Source: an uncultured Prevotellaceae bacterium (GTDB taxonomy: Bacteria; Bacteroidota; Bacteroidia; Bacteroidales; Bacteroidaceae). Taken from it: a stretch of DNA of 64,000 nucleotides. The stretch spans positions 38,398 through 102,397 of the forward strand of contig CAMZHV010000004.1 in assembly GCA_947307015.1 (NCBI GenBank). The letters run 5' to 3'. A program made the translations under genes and the position numbers. The notes below the pieces were generated by a model. It was not told the DNA's origin. It searched no databases and was given only the letters and a program-made list of their open reading frames with translations. Positions 46,027 to 55,920 of the stretch are shown here, piece after piece; the first letter of the stretch is position 1; each line of letters starts with the position of its first letter.

Positions 46027-46035
46027 GGGAGGCGT

Positions 46036-46070
46036 GAGGAGGGGGTATTCGGGTTGGGGGTGGGTCTTTA
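46036..46070 (+). repeat. Dispersed palindromic element (partial) in the tamA-tamB spacer
   Basis: gaggagggggtattcgggttgggggtgggtcttta; matches the 36.43-kb copy. Confidence 0.6.
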
Positions 46071-49000
46071 TTCTTTTTTCCTGAACAGGAACAGTTCGCC
46101 AAGCTTGTTTGTTTTCCTTCGGAGCACGAGGCCAGCACCCATTTCGGTGACTTCGCCGTCGAGCAGGGACTCGTAGTTCTTGTCGTAGAAGAGGTTGACG
46201 TAGCGGGTGGCGCTGTTGTCGAGGCGATACTCAATGCTGACGTTGTCGATGAGCGACTGCCCCGTGTTCTCGGCATCGGAGCCCGTGCTGACCTTACCGC
46301 CCACGATGACGCTGATGCGGTTGCCCCAGAAGCGCTTGGCGAAGCGGAAACTATAGTCCGTCGTTGTGCCGCCCGTGGCCCCCGTACCCTGCTCCATGCC
46401 GACGGAGAGATCGATGCTCTTCAGCGCCTTGCTGGTGATGTTGGAAATCTGCCCTTGCAGGAAGGCGTTGAGGGCATTCTGTCCCGTCACGCCGCCGCTG
46501 GTGTTGGCACCGGCATCGTTGATATACATTCCCGTGGCGAGCATCGTGACGGCCAAACGTCCGCGCTGCTCAGTGCTCATCGTGCTGAGCTCATTTTGGA
46601 TAGTCATATCCTCAGGAGCCGCGAGGGTGAACTCAAGTCCCATATTCTCAAGCGTCTGCGTAACGTTCAGACCGACGTCGAAATTGACGCTGCGGGGATG
46701 GTCGTTCTCCGTGACGGTGGTGCGTACGCGCTCCGTGGCCGTGATGTCAAGCGTCGGGCTCATCAGCGGGCCGCGGAACTCCACGTAGCTGCCGCTCTTG
46801 ATATGGAACTCCTTGAGCGGAATCACCATCATCGTGTATTTGATCGTGCCGCTGTTCACGGTGTAACGTCCGTTGAGCTGCAAGTCTTTCTCGGGGGAAT
46901 AGGTCAGCATGAGGCTGCCACCGCCCTCGATATCCACATAGCTCGACCCGTCGGGGCTGAGCAGGCAGTGGACGAGTGCAGCATCATCAATCTCGATGCT
47001 CATGGTCAGGCTGATATGCTGCGGCTTGGCCCGCTCGACCGGTGCCACGTAGAGCGTGTCGGTGAAGTCCACGAACTCGACGAGATCGGCCAGCTGATCC
47101 TCGACGGTCAGCGGCGAGTCGGCGAGGACGTACGTCAGGTCTGTGTTGCCCAAGACATTCAGACGGCCGAACATACGCAGGTTGTCGAGTGTGCCCTGCA
47201 CACTGGCGTTGACATCCACGAAAGCCTTGCCGTAGGCGATGGCCTTGGATGTCTTCTTGGCATTGATGAGTTCGAAATTCTTGGCCGACATCTTCGCATC
47301 GAGGGTGATACGGTCGAGGTCTGCGAAATTGACATGTCCGTTGAGTACAAAGGGATTGGCACCCGTGGAGTAGACGCTGACGCTGTCGAGACGGAGGTCG
47401 CTGGCGTTGATGCGCAGAGCGTTGTCGGCAAAGCGGAAGTTGAGGCTGTAGGGGTCGGAGACGCATTTGAGGTCTATGGTGTTCACCGTGCCATCAACCA
47501 CAGGCTTCGCCGTTGTGCCGCCAACGTGGATATCCCCAACAGCGACACCCTCGAAGCGCGCCAAGCCGTTAGGGATGAAGCCATTGAGGAGCGTGAAGGG
47601 CAGGCGGTCGAGCGTAGCGATGACGTCAAGCAGCCCCTGTTCACCCTTCTGTGCATAGGAACCCGTGAACGTGGCCACGGGCATACCTGTGTGCAGGAGG
47701 CTGCCGTCGACGAAATGGCTGCCGTCGGCGTTAGGCAGGTAGACGGCCTGCAAGCCCACCTGTCCGAGACTGGCATTCTCGTACCAGAGGTCGTTGACCG
47801 CTATGTCGGCGGCCACGCTCAGGTGTTCGGCGCTCTGGATGAGATGCGCGTCGCCTTGGAGGAAGCCAGCCAAGCGCGGCGCGTAAGGGATGACATTAGT
47901 CAGCTCGCCGAGGTTCAAACGGTTGACGCTCACCGTGAGGTCTTGCAGTGCATCATCGTTGGGCGAGGAGTAGACGTGCAGCCCCGTGCCGTCGTCGGCA
48001 AGCAGGTCTACGTCGGCCTCGATGCGATTGCCCTTGCCGAGCATAACGTAGTTGTTCTCGTTGAGGTGGAATGTGCGGTAGGCAATCATCGGGGACAGCG
48101 GGTCGAGGTGGAGCCGGAAGCCCTCAGGCGTCATCGTGGTCGTCAGCCCCAGGTCTACGCCCTTTTTTCCACGGTCGTCATAATATAATAGGTTCGCGCC
48201 CGCGTAGCCTTCGGCATTGAGGAAGGCGTTCAAGCGCGCCTGGAAGGTGAACTGAGGGTTGCGGCGGTTGTTATGCACGCGGGCGTCGAGGCGCACGTCG
48301 GTGGAATCCTGATAGATGTGCAGGCCTATGGTGTCAAGAAGTATGGCTCCGGTGTTGAGGGCATAGACGCGTCCACCGCCGTTGATGCCCTTATGCGGGT
48401 CGAGGGTAAGTCCGATGCGCACCCCTTCGAAGTCATAACCCATCGAGGCCGCGATATCATGCAGGGGGTTGTGCTGCCCCGAAGTGACGCGCAGGTCTAC
48501 CTGCGGCAGGCGGCGCGTGAGGGCTTGCTGGTCAATGCGGCGATCCGCGAGCTGACGGCTCAGCTCGTCGATGAAATGCGTGAGCTGAGTGAGCAGCTTG
48601 TCATAGCCCACATGCCCCCGCAGACGCAGGTCGAGGTCGCCACTGGTGATGTGTGCATTGGTGGAATCGCGCTGCAAGAGAATGTTCATCGTCACGTCTT
48701 CGGGATAGAAGATGCTATCGTAGGGCATGAGCATGATATCGGCGATCGAACCTTCGAGGCGATGGTTGTGCTTCAGGTCTGTGGAGCCACGGACGTGCAG
48801 CTTCATCGCCGTCCTCAGCGGATGGTCCACGAGGCCGAGGCCGTGGAGATCGGCACGGCTGATGTCGGCGACGAAGGTCAGGTCTGTGATGCGGTTGAGC
48901 TGCGCCTCGACGTCGGCCTGCATCGTCAGCAGCGCATTGTCGGCAGTCAGATGAGCCTTGCCGCGACCGCGAGCCAGCTGCGCCGTGAGGGTTGTGCCGC

Positions 49001-50429
49001 GCAGGTCGAGGCTGTCGTAGGTCAGCGCCTGCACAGCCACACGAGCATCGAGGCGCGAGCTGTGGTCGAGGAAGTCGGTGCCTGCACCACGAACGGCGGC
49101 TGTGGCGGAGAACGGTCCCACAGGCAGCGAGGGCATGAAATGACGAGGGTTCAGATGGAGGACGGAGAGGTCGGCGGAGTAGGACAGCGCGCCGCGCGTG
49201 TCGACCGTGCCATCAAGCTTCACAAGGCCGTCAGCCTCGCGCAGCTCGGCCTTCGCGCTGTAGCGGCAGCCCTCGAAGGACGCTTTGCCGCCAAGCCGCA
49301 TCTTTGGCAGACGAATGTCGTCAAGAGCGCCATCAGCCAAGGGACGTATCCAATCTATGCTGGCCGTCTGGACGTTGAAATCAATAGAACCGCGCCGCGC
49401 CAAGGAATCTGTCAGCGCCGTCACGCGACCGCGGGCATCGCACGAGAAGCTGCCAGGCAGGGAGGCCTCGACACGCTGCAATGCCAGCGAATCGATATTG
49501 CCACTGAGCGTGAGGTGCAGGGCCAAGCGCCTGTCGGGATAAGCCTGTGCGAAGCCCTTGGGCAACCACGGCTGGGCGATGCCGACGATGTCAGCCTTGG
49601 ACAAAGATGTTCGGACGTCGATGTCGAGACCGCCACCAGCACCGGATTCCAACGCCTTGAAATCCATCGCCACTGCGGCATTAACCTCTGACGACGGCGT
49701 GCGCAGCCTCACGGAAGGCACTGTCAGGCGCTCCGTACCCAAGTCGAGTGCGATGCTGTCGGCGGCTAAGGCGAGGGAGTCGAGGCGGAAGCATGTGCTG
49801 TCGGCCATCGTCAGCCGCACATGGGCATCGTCGATGGCGGCACGATGGATGCAGATGGTCCAATCCAAGGGAGCCGATTCGGTGGTGTCCTCAACAACGG
49901 TGTCGCGCAGCAGGACGTCAGCATCAAGGCCGCGCGCTGCCACTTCATCCAACGTGAGGCGGTGGCGCAGGAGATCTATTTCGTCGTGTACCTTGATCTC
50001 ATCCAGCCGTCCCTGCACTACGACGGAGGCAATCATCTCCTTGGTGTTGACGGCGGCATCGGTGAGCGTCAGCCCTTCGAGACCTAAGCGCTGATCCATG
50101 ATGTCCGCGAAATCCAAGTCGAGAACTACGCTGCGGGCGGCTATGAGCGTGTCGCCATCGCCGTCGCATACCACAAGGCCCCGTACGTCGACATCCAACA
50201 GGGGTGTGATGCGCAGCCGACCCACGCCGATGTCATAGCCCGTCTGCTCAGAGGCATAAGCCGTCAGCCGCGGGACCACGAAGTCCTGCACCGGCGGTAG
50301 ATAGAAGAGAAGGATGAGCAGTGCGACCAACAAGAACGGTATCGACAGCACTATCATCACCCATTTCAGCAGACGTTTCATCAGGCCCTTATTCAAATTT
50401 CGGGGCAAAGTTAGCAATTTTTGCCGCAA
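46068..50429 (-). CDS. tamB: Translocation/assembly module protein TamB (DUF490)
   Basis: 1453 aa, N-terminal TM, AsmA/TamB-like repeats, conserved C-terminal domain; upstream of tamA. Confidence 0.92.
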   Translation of the reverse strand: MRQKLLTLPRNLNKGLMKRLLKWVMIVLSIPFLLVALLILLFYLPPVQDFVVPRLTAYASEQTGYDIGVGRLRITPLLDVDVRGLVVCDGDGDTLIAARSVVLDLDFADIMDQRLGLEGLTLTDAAVNTKEMIASVVVQGRLDEIKVHDEIDLLRHRLTLDEVAARGLDADVLLRDTVVEDTTESAPLDWTICIHRAAIDDAHVRLTMADSTCFRLDSLALAADSIALDLGTERLTVPSVRLRTPSSEVNAAVAMDFKALESGAGGGLDIDVRTSLSKADIVGIAQPWLPKGFAQAYPDRRLALHLTLSGNIDSLALQRVEASLPGSFSCDARGRVTALTDSLARRGSIDFNVQTASIDWIRPLADGALDDIRLPKMRLGGKASFEGCRYSAKAELREADGLVKLDGTVDTRGALSYSADLSVLHLNPRHFMPSLPVGPFSATAAVRGAGTDFLDHSSRLDARVAVQALTYDSLDLRGTTLTAQLARGRGKAHLTADNALLTMQADVEAQLNRITDLTFVADISRADLHGLGLVDHPLRTAMKLHVRGSTDLKHNHRLEGSIADIMLMPYDSIFYPEDVTMNILLQRDSTNAHITSGDLDLRLRGHVGYDKLLTQLTHFIDELSRQLADRRIDQQALTRRLPQVDLRVTSGQHNPLHDIAASMGYDFEGVRIGLTLDPHKGINGGGRVYALNTGAILLDTIGLHIYQDSTDVRLDARVHNNRRNPQFTFQARLNAFLNAEGYAGANLLYYDDRGKKGVDLGLTTTMTPEGFRLHLDPLSPMIAYRTFHLNENNYVMLGKGNRIEADVDLLADDGTGLHVYSSPNDDALQDLTVSVNRLNLGELTNVIPYAPRLAGFLQGDAHLIQSAEHLSVAADIAVNDLWYENASLGQVGLQAVYLPNADGSHFVDGSLLHTGMPVATFTGSYAQKGEQGLLDVIATLDRLPFTLLNGFIPNGLARFEGVAVGDIHVGGTTAKPVVDGTVNTIDLKCVSDPYSLNFRFADNALRINASDLRLDSVSVYSTGANPFVLNGHVNFADLDRITLDAKMSAKNFELINAKKTSKAIAYGKAFVDVNASVQGTLDNLRMFGRLNVLGNTDLTYVLADSPLTVEDQLADLVEFVDFTDTLYVAPVERAKPQHISLTMSIEIDDAALVHCLLSPDGSSYVDIEGGGSLMLTYSPEKDLQLNGRYTVNSGTIKYTMMVIPLKEFHIKSGSYVEFRGPLMSPTLDITATERVRTTVTENDHPRSVNFDVGLNVTQTLENMGLEFTLAAPEDMTIQNELSTMSTEQRGRLAVTMLATGMYINDAGANTSGGVTGQNALNAFLQGQISNITSKALKSIDLSVGMEQGTGATGGTTTDYSFRFAKRFWGNRISVIVGGKVSTGSDAENTGQSLIDNVSIEYRLDNSATRYVNLFYDKNYESLLDGEVTEMGAGLVLRRKTNKLGELFLFRKKE
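50406..50413 (-). promoter_or_regulatory. -7 box (TAACTTTG) for tamB
   Basis: caaagtta on + strand, very close to the predicted start; the start codon may be further downstream. Confidence 0.4.
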
Positions 50430-50487
50430 ACACGGCCACTCTCAATAAAAAAAAGAACTTTTCTGCACGTTTTTCACCAAAAAACAC

Positions 50488-50495
50488 TACCTTTG
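50488..50495 (+). promoter_or_regulatory. -7 box (TACCTTTG) for corA
   Basis: TAnnTTTG; about 160-nt leader before the ATG at 50653. Confidence 0.5.
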
Positions 50496-50652
50496 CGCCC
50501 GTTAAACCATCCTTTATCCCGTAAATGGACGATTATCATCAACGTAACAACGATTAAGGGACGGGGGTTCGCATAGCATGAGCGGCCTCTCGTGCCTGCC
50601 AAACGTGAATGGCTAAAAGCTCAACGTGTAACGCTAAACGATTTTTTCGACT

Positions 50653-51579
50653 ATGCGAACCTATTGGAACACACTTCACGGTCTGCACACACTGGAACAG
50701 TGGCAGCCCAATTGCTGGGTGCAGGTGACCTGCCCCACGAAAGACGACGCGGACTTTCTGCAAAAGACATTAGGCATCCCCGACTACTTCCTCGACGACA
50801 TCGCCGATACGGAAGAGCGCGCCCGCTATGACTACGACGACGGCTGGATCCTCATCATCCTGCGCATCCCGTATGTCAAGGAAGTCAAGTCGCGCACGCC
50901 TTACACCACGATTCCCTTAGGCATCATCCTCAAGGACAACGTCTGCATCACCGTCTGCAACTTCGAGACGAACCTGATGATCGATTTCGTGACCTATCAG
51001 CAGAAGCGAGGCATTGGTTTCACCGACTCGGTGGACATGGTTTTCCGCCTGTTCCTCTCAACGGCCGTCTGGTTCCTGAAGCGCCTGAAGCAGATCAACG
51101 CCCGCATCGAAGGCGCCAAGCAGCACCTTGACCGCAAGGTGGACAATGCGGATCTCATCGCCCTGTCCCGCCTGCAGGACTCGCTGACATACTTTGCCAC
51201 CTCCATCCGAGGCAACGAAACGCTGCTGTCGAAGCTGAAGTTCAAGTTGCCCATCGACGAACTCGACGCAGACCTCATCGAGGATGTCAGTATCGAGATG
51301 AACCAGGCGCGCGAGATGACAGGCATCTACTCCAACATCCTCGAATCGACGATGGACACCTACGCGAACATTATCAATAATAATATGTCCACGGTGATGA
51401 AGACGCTGACGCTCGTGTCAATGTTCCTCATGGTGCCGACCCTGGTCGCCAGCTTGTTCGGCATGAACCTCCTCAACGGCATGGAGACGCGTCCATGGGG
51501 TTTCCTCTTCGCCATCATCATTTCCATCATTCTGACCCTCTTCTTCTGGTGGTATGCCCACCGCAAGACGTGGATTTGA
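50653..51579 (+). CDS. corA: CorA-family Mg2+/Co2+ transporter
   Basis: Two C-terminal TM helices with GMNLLNGME. Confidence 0.93.
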   Translation: MRTYWNTLHGLHTLEQWQPNCWVQVTCPTKDDADFLQKTLGIPDYFLDDIADTEERARYDYDDGWILIILRIPYVKEVKSRTPYTTIPLGIILKDNVCITVCNFETNLMIDFVTYQQKRGIGFTDSVDMVFRLFLSTAVWFLKRLKQINARIEGAKQHLDRKVDNADLIALSRLQDSLTYFATSIRGNETLLSKLKFKLPIDELDADLIEDVSIEMNQAREMTGIYSNILESTMDTYANIINNNMSTVMKTLTLVSMFLMVPTLVASLFGMNLLNGMETRPWGFLFAIIISIILTLFFWWYAHRKTWI

Positions 51580-51723
51580 GGGCGTTTGAGGGCATTTGAG
51601 GCATATTTCGCACCTCAATCTCCTTTTTTCGGCCTCATTTTTTGGCCGTTCCGAATAAATTGCTTTAATTTGCAAGCCTTTTTGGCATTAACAACCAATA
51701 TTAGCTACTAAACCGTAAGCAAA

Positions 51724-53673
51724 ATGACTGAAACCAACGAGCTGCAGCCCACCCCCGAAGTGAACGCAGCAGAAGCACAAGTGACGCCGGCGCCCGCAGA
51801 AGAGACGCAGGCTGTAGAGAGTACCAACCAAGAAGAAATCGCAGAGGAGCCCGCAGCCGCCGAGGAACCCGCCCCCGCAGAAGAACCCGCCCCCGCTGAG
51901 GAGCACACCGCTCCCCTCTATGAGACCAAGGAGCAGGTCGTAGACCGCCTCAAGGAGATTGAGGAGGAGAACAACGGTGGCGACAAGAATGAGCTCGACC
52001 TCCTCAAGCAAGTGTTTTACAAGATTCACCGCGCCGCACAAGCTGCCGCCAGAGCTACGTTCATCGAGCAGGGCGGAGCACCCGAGAACTGGCGCGCAGA
52101 AATAGACAGCGCCGAGGAGAACTTCAAGGCCATCATGGCCAATATCCGTCAGCGCCGCGCTGAGATGGCCGAAGAGGTGGAGAAGCAGAAAGCCGACAAC
52201 CTCGCCCGTAAACTCGCCATCATCGAGCGCATCAAGGAGATGGCCACATCACCCGAAGAGGCCAACGCACACTTCGACGAGTTCAAGAAGCTGCAAGCCG
52301 AATGGCGCGAACTCGGAGCCGTGCCCGCTGAAAAGGCCACGGAGACATGGAAGAACTACCAGCTCTACGTGGAGCAGTTCTACGACCTCCTCAAGCTCAA
52401 CAGCGAAGCCCGCGAATATGACTTCAAGAAGAACCTCAGCGCCAAGGAGCGCCTCATCGAACTGGCAGAACAGTTGGCCGACGAAGAAGACGTGATTGTA
52501 GCCTTCAACAAGCTGCAGGGACTCCACGCTGAATACAAGGAGATAGGCCCCGTGGCCAAGGAACTCCGCGACCAGGTGTGGGAGCGCTTCAAGGCTGCCA
52601 GCACCGTCATCAACAAGCGCCATCAGGAGCACTTCGAGGCCATCAAGGCACGCGAGGAGGAGAACCTCCAGAAGAAGACTGCCCTCTGCGAGAAGATTGA
52701 GGACATCAAGCTCGACGAGATCAAGTCCTACAACGAGTGGGAGGAGAAGACGAAGGAAGTCATCGCCGTGCAGGCTGAATGGAAGACCATCGGCTACGCC
52801 AGCCACAAGCAGAACAACTTGATCTTCGACCGATTCCGCGCCGCCTGCGACCGCTTCTTCACCGCGAAAGCCGAATACTATCGTTCCGTCAAGGACGAGC
52901 AGAGCGAGAACCTCGAAAAGAAGCGTCACCTCGTCGAAGAGGCTGAAGCCCTGCAAGACAGCACCGAATGGCGCAAGACGTCCGACAAGCTCATCGAGCT
53001 GCAGAAGCAATGGAAGACCATCGGCGCCGTGCCACGCAAGTACAGCGAACAGCTCTGGAAACGTTTCACCTCTGCCTGCGACCATTTCTTCGAGGCCAAG
53101 AACGCCGCCACCGCCGACCAGCGCGCCGAAGAGAAAGAGAACCTCGCAGCCAAGAAGGATATCATCGAGCAGCTCAAGGTGCTTGCATCCGACACCGCCA
53201 ATGCCACCATTGACACCGTCCGCGACCTGCAGGCCAAATGGAACGAGATCGGCCACGTGCCTTTCCGCGACAAGGACAAGCTCTACAAAGAATACCGCGC
53301 CCTCGCCGACGAACTCTACAAGCAGTTCGGTGCCAGCCAGGCACGCCGCCGTCTCGAAGGTTTCCAGAAGAGCGTGCGCCAGGCCGTTGCCAAGGGCGAG
53401 AGCACACTCGCACGCGAGCGCGAACGCCTCCTCCGCATCTTCGAGACACGCAAGGCCGAGGTGCAGACTTATGAGAACAACCTCACCTTCCTCAACGCTA
53501 CATCCAAGAGCGGCAACACCCTCGTCGCTGAGATGAACAAGAAGGTGGAGAAACTCCGTGAAGAGCTCGACCTGCTGACCAGCAAGATTAAGACTATCGA
53601 GGCTGAGATGCGCGCACCCAAGAGCGAGGATGCCCCCGCAGCTGAGGAGTCCGCTCCCGAAAGCGAGGCATAA
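51724..53673 (+). CDS. DUF349 domain-containing protein
   Basis: Repeated units such as LQAEWRELGAVPAEKATETWKNY, WKTIGAVPRKYSEQLWKRF; EEPAPAEEPAPAEE N-terminal repeat. Confidence 0.92.
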   Translation: MTETNELQPTPEVNAAEAQVTPAPAEETQAVESTNQEEIAEEPAAAEEPAPAEEPAPAEEHTAPLYETKEQVVDRLKEIEEENNGGDKNELDLLKQVFYKIHRAAQAAARATFIEQGGAPENWRAEIDSAEENFKAIMANIRQRRAEMAEEVEKQKADNLARKLAIIERIKEMATSPEEANAHFDEFKKLQAEWRELGAVPAEKATETWKNYQLYVEQFYDLLKLNSEAREYDFKKNLSAKERLIELAEQLADEEDVIVAFNKLQGLHAEYKEIGPVAKELRDQVWERFKAASTVINKRHQEHFEAIKAREEENLQKKTALCEKIEDIKLDEIKSYNEWEEKTKEVIAVQAEWKTIGYASHKQNNLIFDRFRAACDRFFTAKAEYYRSVKDEQSENLEKKRHLVEEAEALQDSTEWRKTSDKLIELQKQWKTIGAVPRKYSEQLWKRFTSACDHFFEAKNAATADQRAEEKENLAAKKDIIEQLKVLASDTANATIDTVRDLQAKWNEIGHVPFRDKDKLYKEYRALADELYKQFGASQARRRLEGFQKSVRQAVAKGESTLARERERLLRIFETRKAEVQTYENNLTFLNATSKSGNTLVAEMNKKVEKLREELDLLTSKIKTIEAEMRAPKSEDAPAAEESAPESEA

Positions 53674-53689
53674 CAAACCGCTAACTCCT

Positions 53690-53754
53690 ACGTTTACCCC
53701 TTTTCACCTGCCGTCTGAACGCTATCACAGGCGACCGCTGAGAAGGGGTAACGT
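53690..53754. repeat. Long hairpin in the DUF349-porX spacer
   Basis: acgtttaccccttttca ... tgagaaggggtaacgt, about 16 bp with one wobble and one bulge; inner cctg/cagg. Confidence 0.75.
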
Positions 53755-53784
53755 CGTAAAAAACACGAAGCTTGCACAAAGACT

Positions 53785-55347
53785 ATGACGAATGGAAGAT
53801 TACTTTGGGTAGACGACGAGATCGAGCTGCTGAAGGCGCACATCATGTTCTTGGAGAACAAGGGCTACGAGGTGTTCACCGTCAGCAACGGCTACGATGC
53901 CCTCGACCGCTGCCGTGAGCAGACCTACGACCTCATCCTCTTAGACGAGAACATGCCTGGCCTGAATGGCCTCGAAACGCTGGCGCGCATCAAGGACATC
54001 TCGCCGACAACACCCGTGGTGATGGTCACGAAGAGCGAGGAAGAGAACATCATGGATCAGGCCATTGGAAGCAAGATTGCCGACTACCTCATCAAACCCG
54101 TCAACCCGACACAAATCCTGCTGACGCTGAAGAAAAACATTCACCAGCGCGAGATTGTCACCGAACACACACAGACAGCCTACCAGCAGGACTTCGGCAA
54201 GATGGGGCAGCTCATCGACGACGCCTCCACCATCGACGACTGGAAGGACGTGTACCGCCGCCTCGTCAGCTGGGAGCTGCAACTCTCCGAGACGGACAGC
54301 GCCATGAAGGAGATGCTGGCCATGCAGAAGAGCGAGGCCAACGCCCGCTTCGCCCGTTTCATCGAAAAGAACTACCTCACGTGGATCAACAACGCCGAGG
54401 CTCCGGGACGTCCGGACACGATGAGTCCCGACATCTTCAAGCGCCGCGTGTTCCCGCTGTTGGATGCTGGCGAGAAAGTCTTTCTCATTGTCATCGACAA
54501 CTTCCGCTTCGACCAGTGGCGCATCCTCATGGACGAGATTGCCGACCTGTTCCTCATCGACGAGCAGCTCTACTGTAGCATTCTGCCTACGGCGACACAA
54601 TATGCTCGCAATGCCATCTTTTCGGGTCTGATGCCCAACGTCATCGCGGAGATGTTTCCTGACCTGTGGGTCGACGAGGACTCAGAGGAGGGCAAGAACC
54701 TCAACGAGGCACCGCTCATTCAGACGCTCTTTCAGCGCTACCGCCGCCAGCACACCTTCACCTACAACAAGATCAACGACTCTGCCGCAGCAGAGCGCTT
54801 GGTGCAGAAGCTACCGCAGCTGACGAAAAACGATGTCAACGTCTGCGTGCTCAACTTCATCGACATGCTCAGCCACGCCCGCACCGAGAGCCGCATGGTA
54901 CGCGAGCTGGCTTCCAACGAAGCCGCCTACCGCAGCATCACGCTCAGCTGGTTCCGCCATTCGGCTGTCGGCGACCTCTTCCGTGCCCTGGCACAGAGCG
55001 ACTACCACATCATTCTCACCACCGACCACGGTAGCATCCGTTGCCAGAACCCCATCCGCGTGAAGGGCGACAAGAACACGAATACCAACCTGCGCTACAA
55101 GCTCGGCAAGAATCTGGACTACAACGCCAAAGAGGTCTACGAGATTGCCGACCCTCATCGCGCTATGCTTCCCTCCCCAAACCTCTCAACGCGCTACATC
55201 TTCGCCCGCAGCAACAGTTTCTTCGCCTATCCCAACAACTACAACTACTACGTCAGCTACTACCGCGACACCTTCCAGCACGGCGGCATCTCCATGGAAG
55301 AAATGCTCATCCCGCTCATCGGGCTGACGCCGAAGAAAAAGGGATAA
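53785..55347 (+). CDS. porX: PorX: T9SS response regulator with C-terminal PglZ domain
   Basis: LLWVDDEIELLKAHIMFLENKGYEV; LILLDENMPGLNGLETLARIKD; PglZ-type VFLIVIDNFRFDQWRIL ... ILTTDHGSIRC. Confidence 0.92.
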   Translation: MTNGRLLWVDDEIELLKAHIMFLENKGYEVFTVSNGYDALDRCREQTYDLILLDENMPGLNGLETLARIKDISPTTPVVMVTKSEEENIMDQAIGSKIADYLIKPVNPTQILLTLKKNIHQREIVTEHTQTAYQQDFGKMGQLIDDASTIDDWKDVYRRLVSWELQLSETDSAMKEMLAMQKSEANARFARFIEKNYLTWINNAEAPGRPDTMSPDIFKRRVFPLLDAGEKVFLIVIDNFRFDQWRILMDEIADLFLIDEQLYCSILPTATQYARNAIFSGLMPNVIAEMFPDLWVDEDSEEGKNLNEAPLIQTLFQRYRRQHTFTYNKINDSAAAERLVQKLPQLTKNDVNVCVLNFIDMLSHARTESRMVRELASNEAAYRSITLSWFRHSAVGDLFRALAQSDYHIILTTDHGSIRCQNPIRVKGDKNTNTNLRYKLGKNLDYNAKEVYEIADPHRAMLPSPNLSTRYIFARSNSFFAYPNNYNYYVSYYRDTFQHGGISMEEMLIPLIGLTPKKKG

Positions 55348-55365
55348 CAGATATACTACGATAAA

Positions 55366-55776
55366 ATGGAAATAGAAATTAAGAATATAGAAGAGATGGG
55401 CGCGAAGGCGCGAGAATTTGTCGAGGCTATCGGCGACCGCCGCGTCATTGCGTTCTATGGCCAAATGGGTGCCGGCAAGACAACCTTCATCCGCGCTATC
55501 TGCGAAGCCCTCGGCGTGCAGGAACCAGTCACATCGCCGACCTTCGCCATCGTGAACGAGTATGCAGGACGAGACGAGACCCGCATCTATCACTTTGATT
55601 TCTATCGTCTTCGCCGCATCGAAGAAGCCTACGACATTGGTTTTGAAGACTATCTCTACAGCGGCCACCTCTGCCTCATCGAATGGCCGGAGCTCATCGA
55701 AGACCTCCTGCCCGAAGACACCATCGCCGTACATATCACCGTCGCCGACGACGGCACCCGCACCTTCGCATGGTAG
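55366..55776 (+). CDS. tsaE: tRNA t6A biosynthesis ATPase TsaE
   Basis: FYGQMGAGKTTFIRAICEALGVQEPVTSPTFAIVNEY. Confidence 0.95.
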   Translation: MEIEIKNIEEMGAKAREFVEAIGDRRVIAFYGQMGAGKTTFIRAICEALGVQEPVTSPTFAIVNEYAGRDETRIYHFDFYRLRRIEEAYDIGFEDYLYSGHLCLIEWPELIEDLLPEDTIAVHITVADDGTRTFAW

Positions 55777-55805
55777 TAGCTCCCTCCCTCACAAAACAGC
55801 CCCCT

Positions 55806-55869
55806 AATCCAAAAAAGTCCTAACTATTTCGGATTATAATCCAAAAAAGTCAGGAATATTTTGGATTTA
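55806..55869. promoter_or_regulatory. Two tandem 32-bp dyad operators
   Basis: aatccaaaaaagtcctaactatttcggattat / aatccaaaaaagtcaggaatattttggattta; second dyad aatccaaaa...ttttggatt. Confidence 0.7.
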
Positions 55870-55891
55870 TATGTTTTTTGCACTACCTTTG
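55860..55891 (+). promoter_or_regulatory. Full Bacteroidetes-type promoter (-33 TTTG, 20-nt spacer, -7 TACCTTTG)
   Basis: TTTG 55860-55863 and TACCTTTG 55884-55891; ATG at 55921. Confidence 0.7.
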
Positions 55892-55920
55892 CGGCGTCAT
55901 TAACTGATTTACCCCATCAA

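Noticed and set aside
46455-49691. 577-aa and 472-aa + strand ORFs opposite tamB
   Set aside because: Antisense shadows of a clear TamB frame; low-complexity composition
52249-53676. 475-aa antisense ORF opposite the DUF349 gene
   Set aside because: Shadow ORF, Leu/Val/Glu-rich artefact
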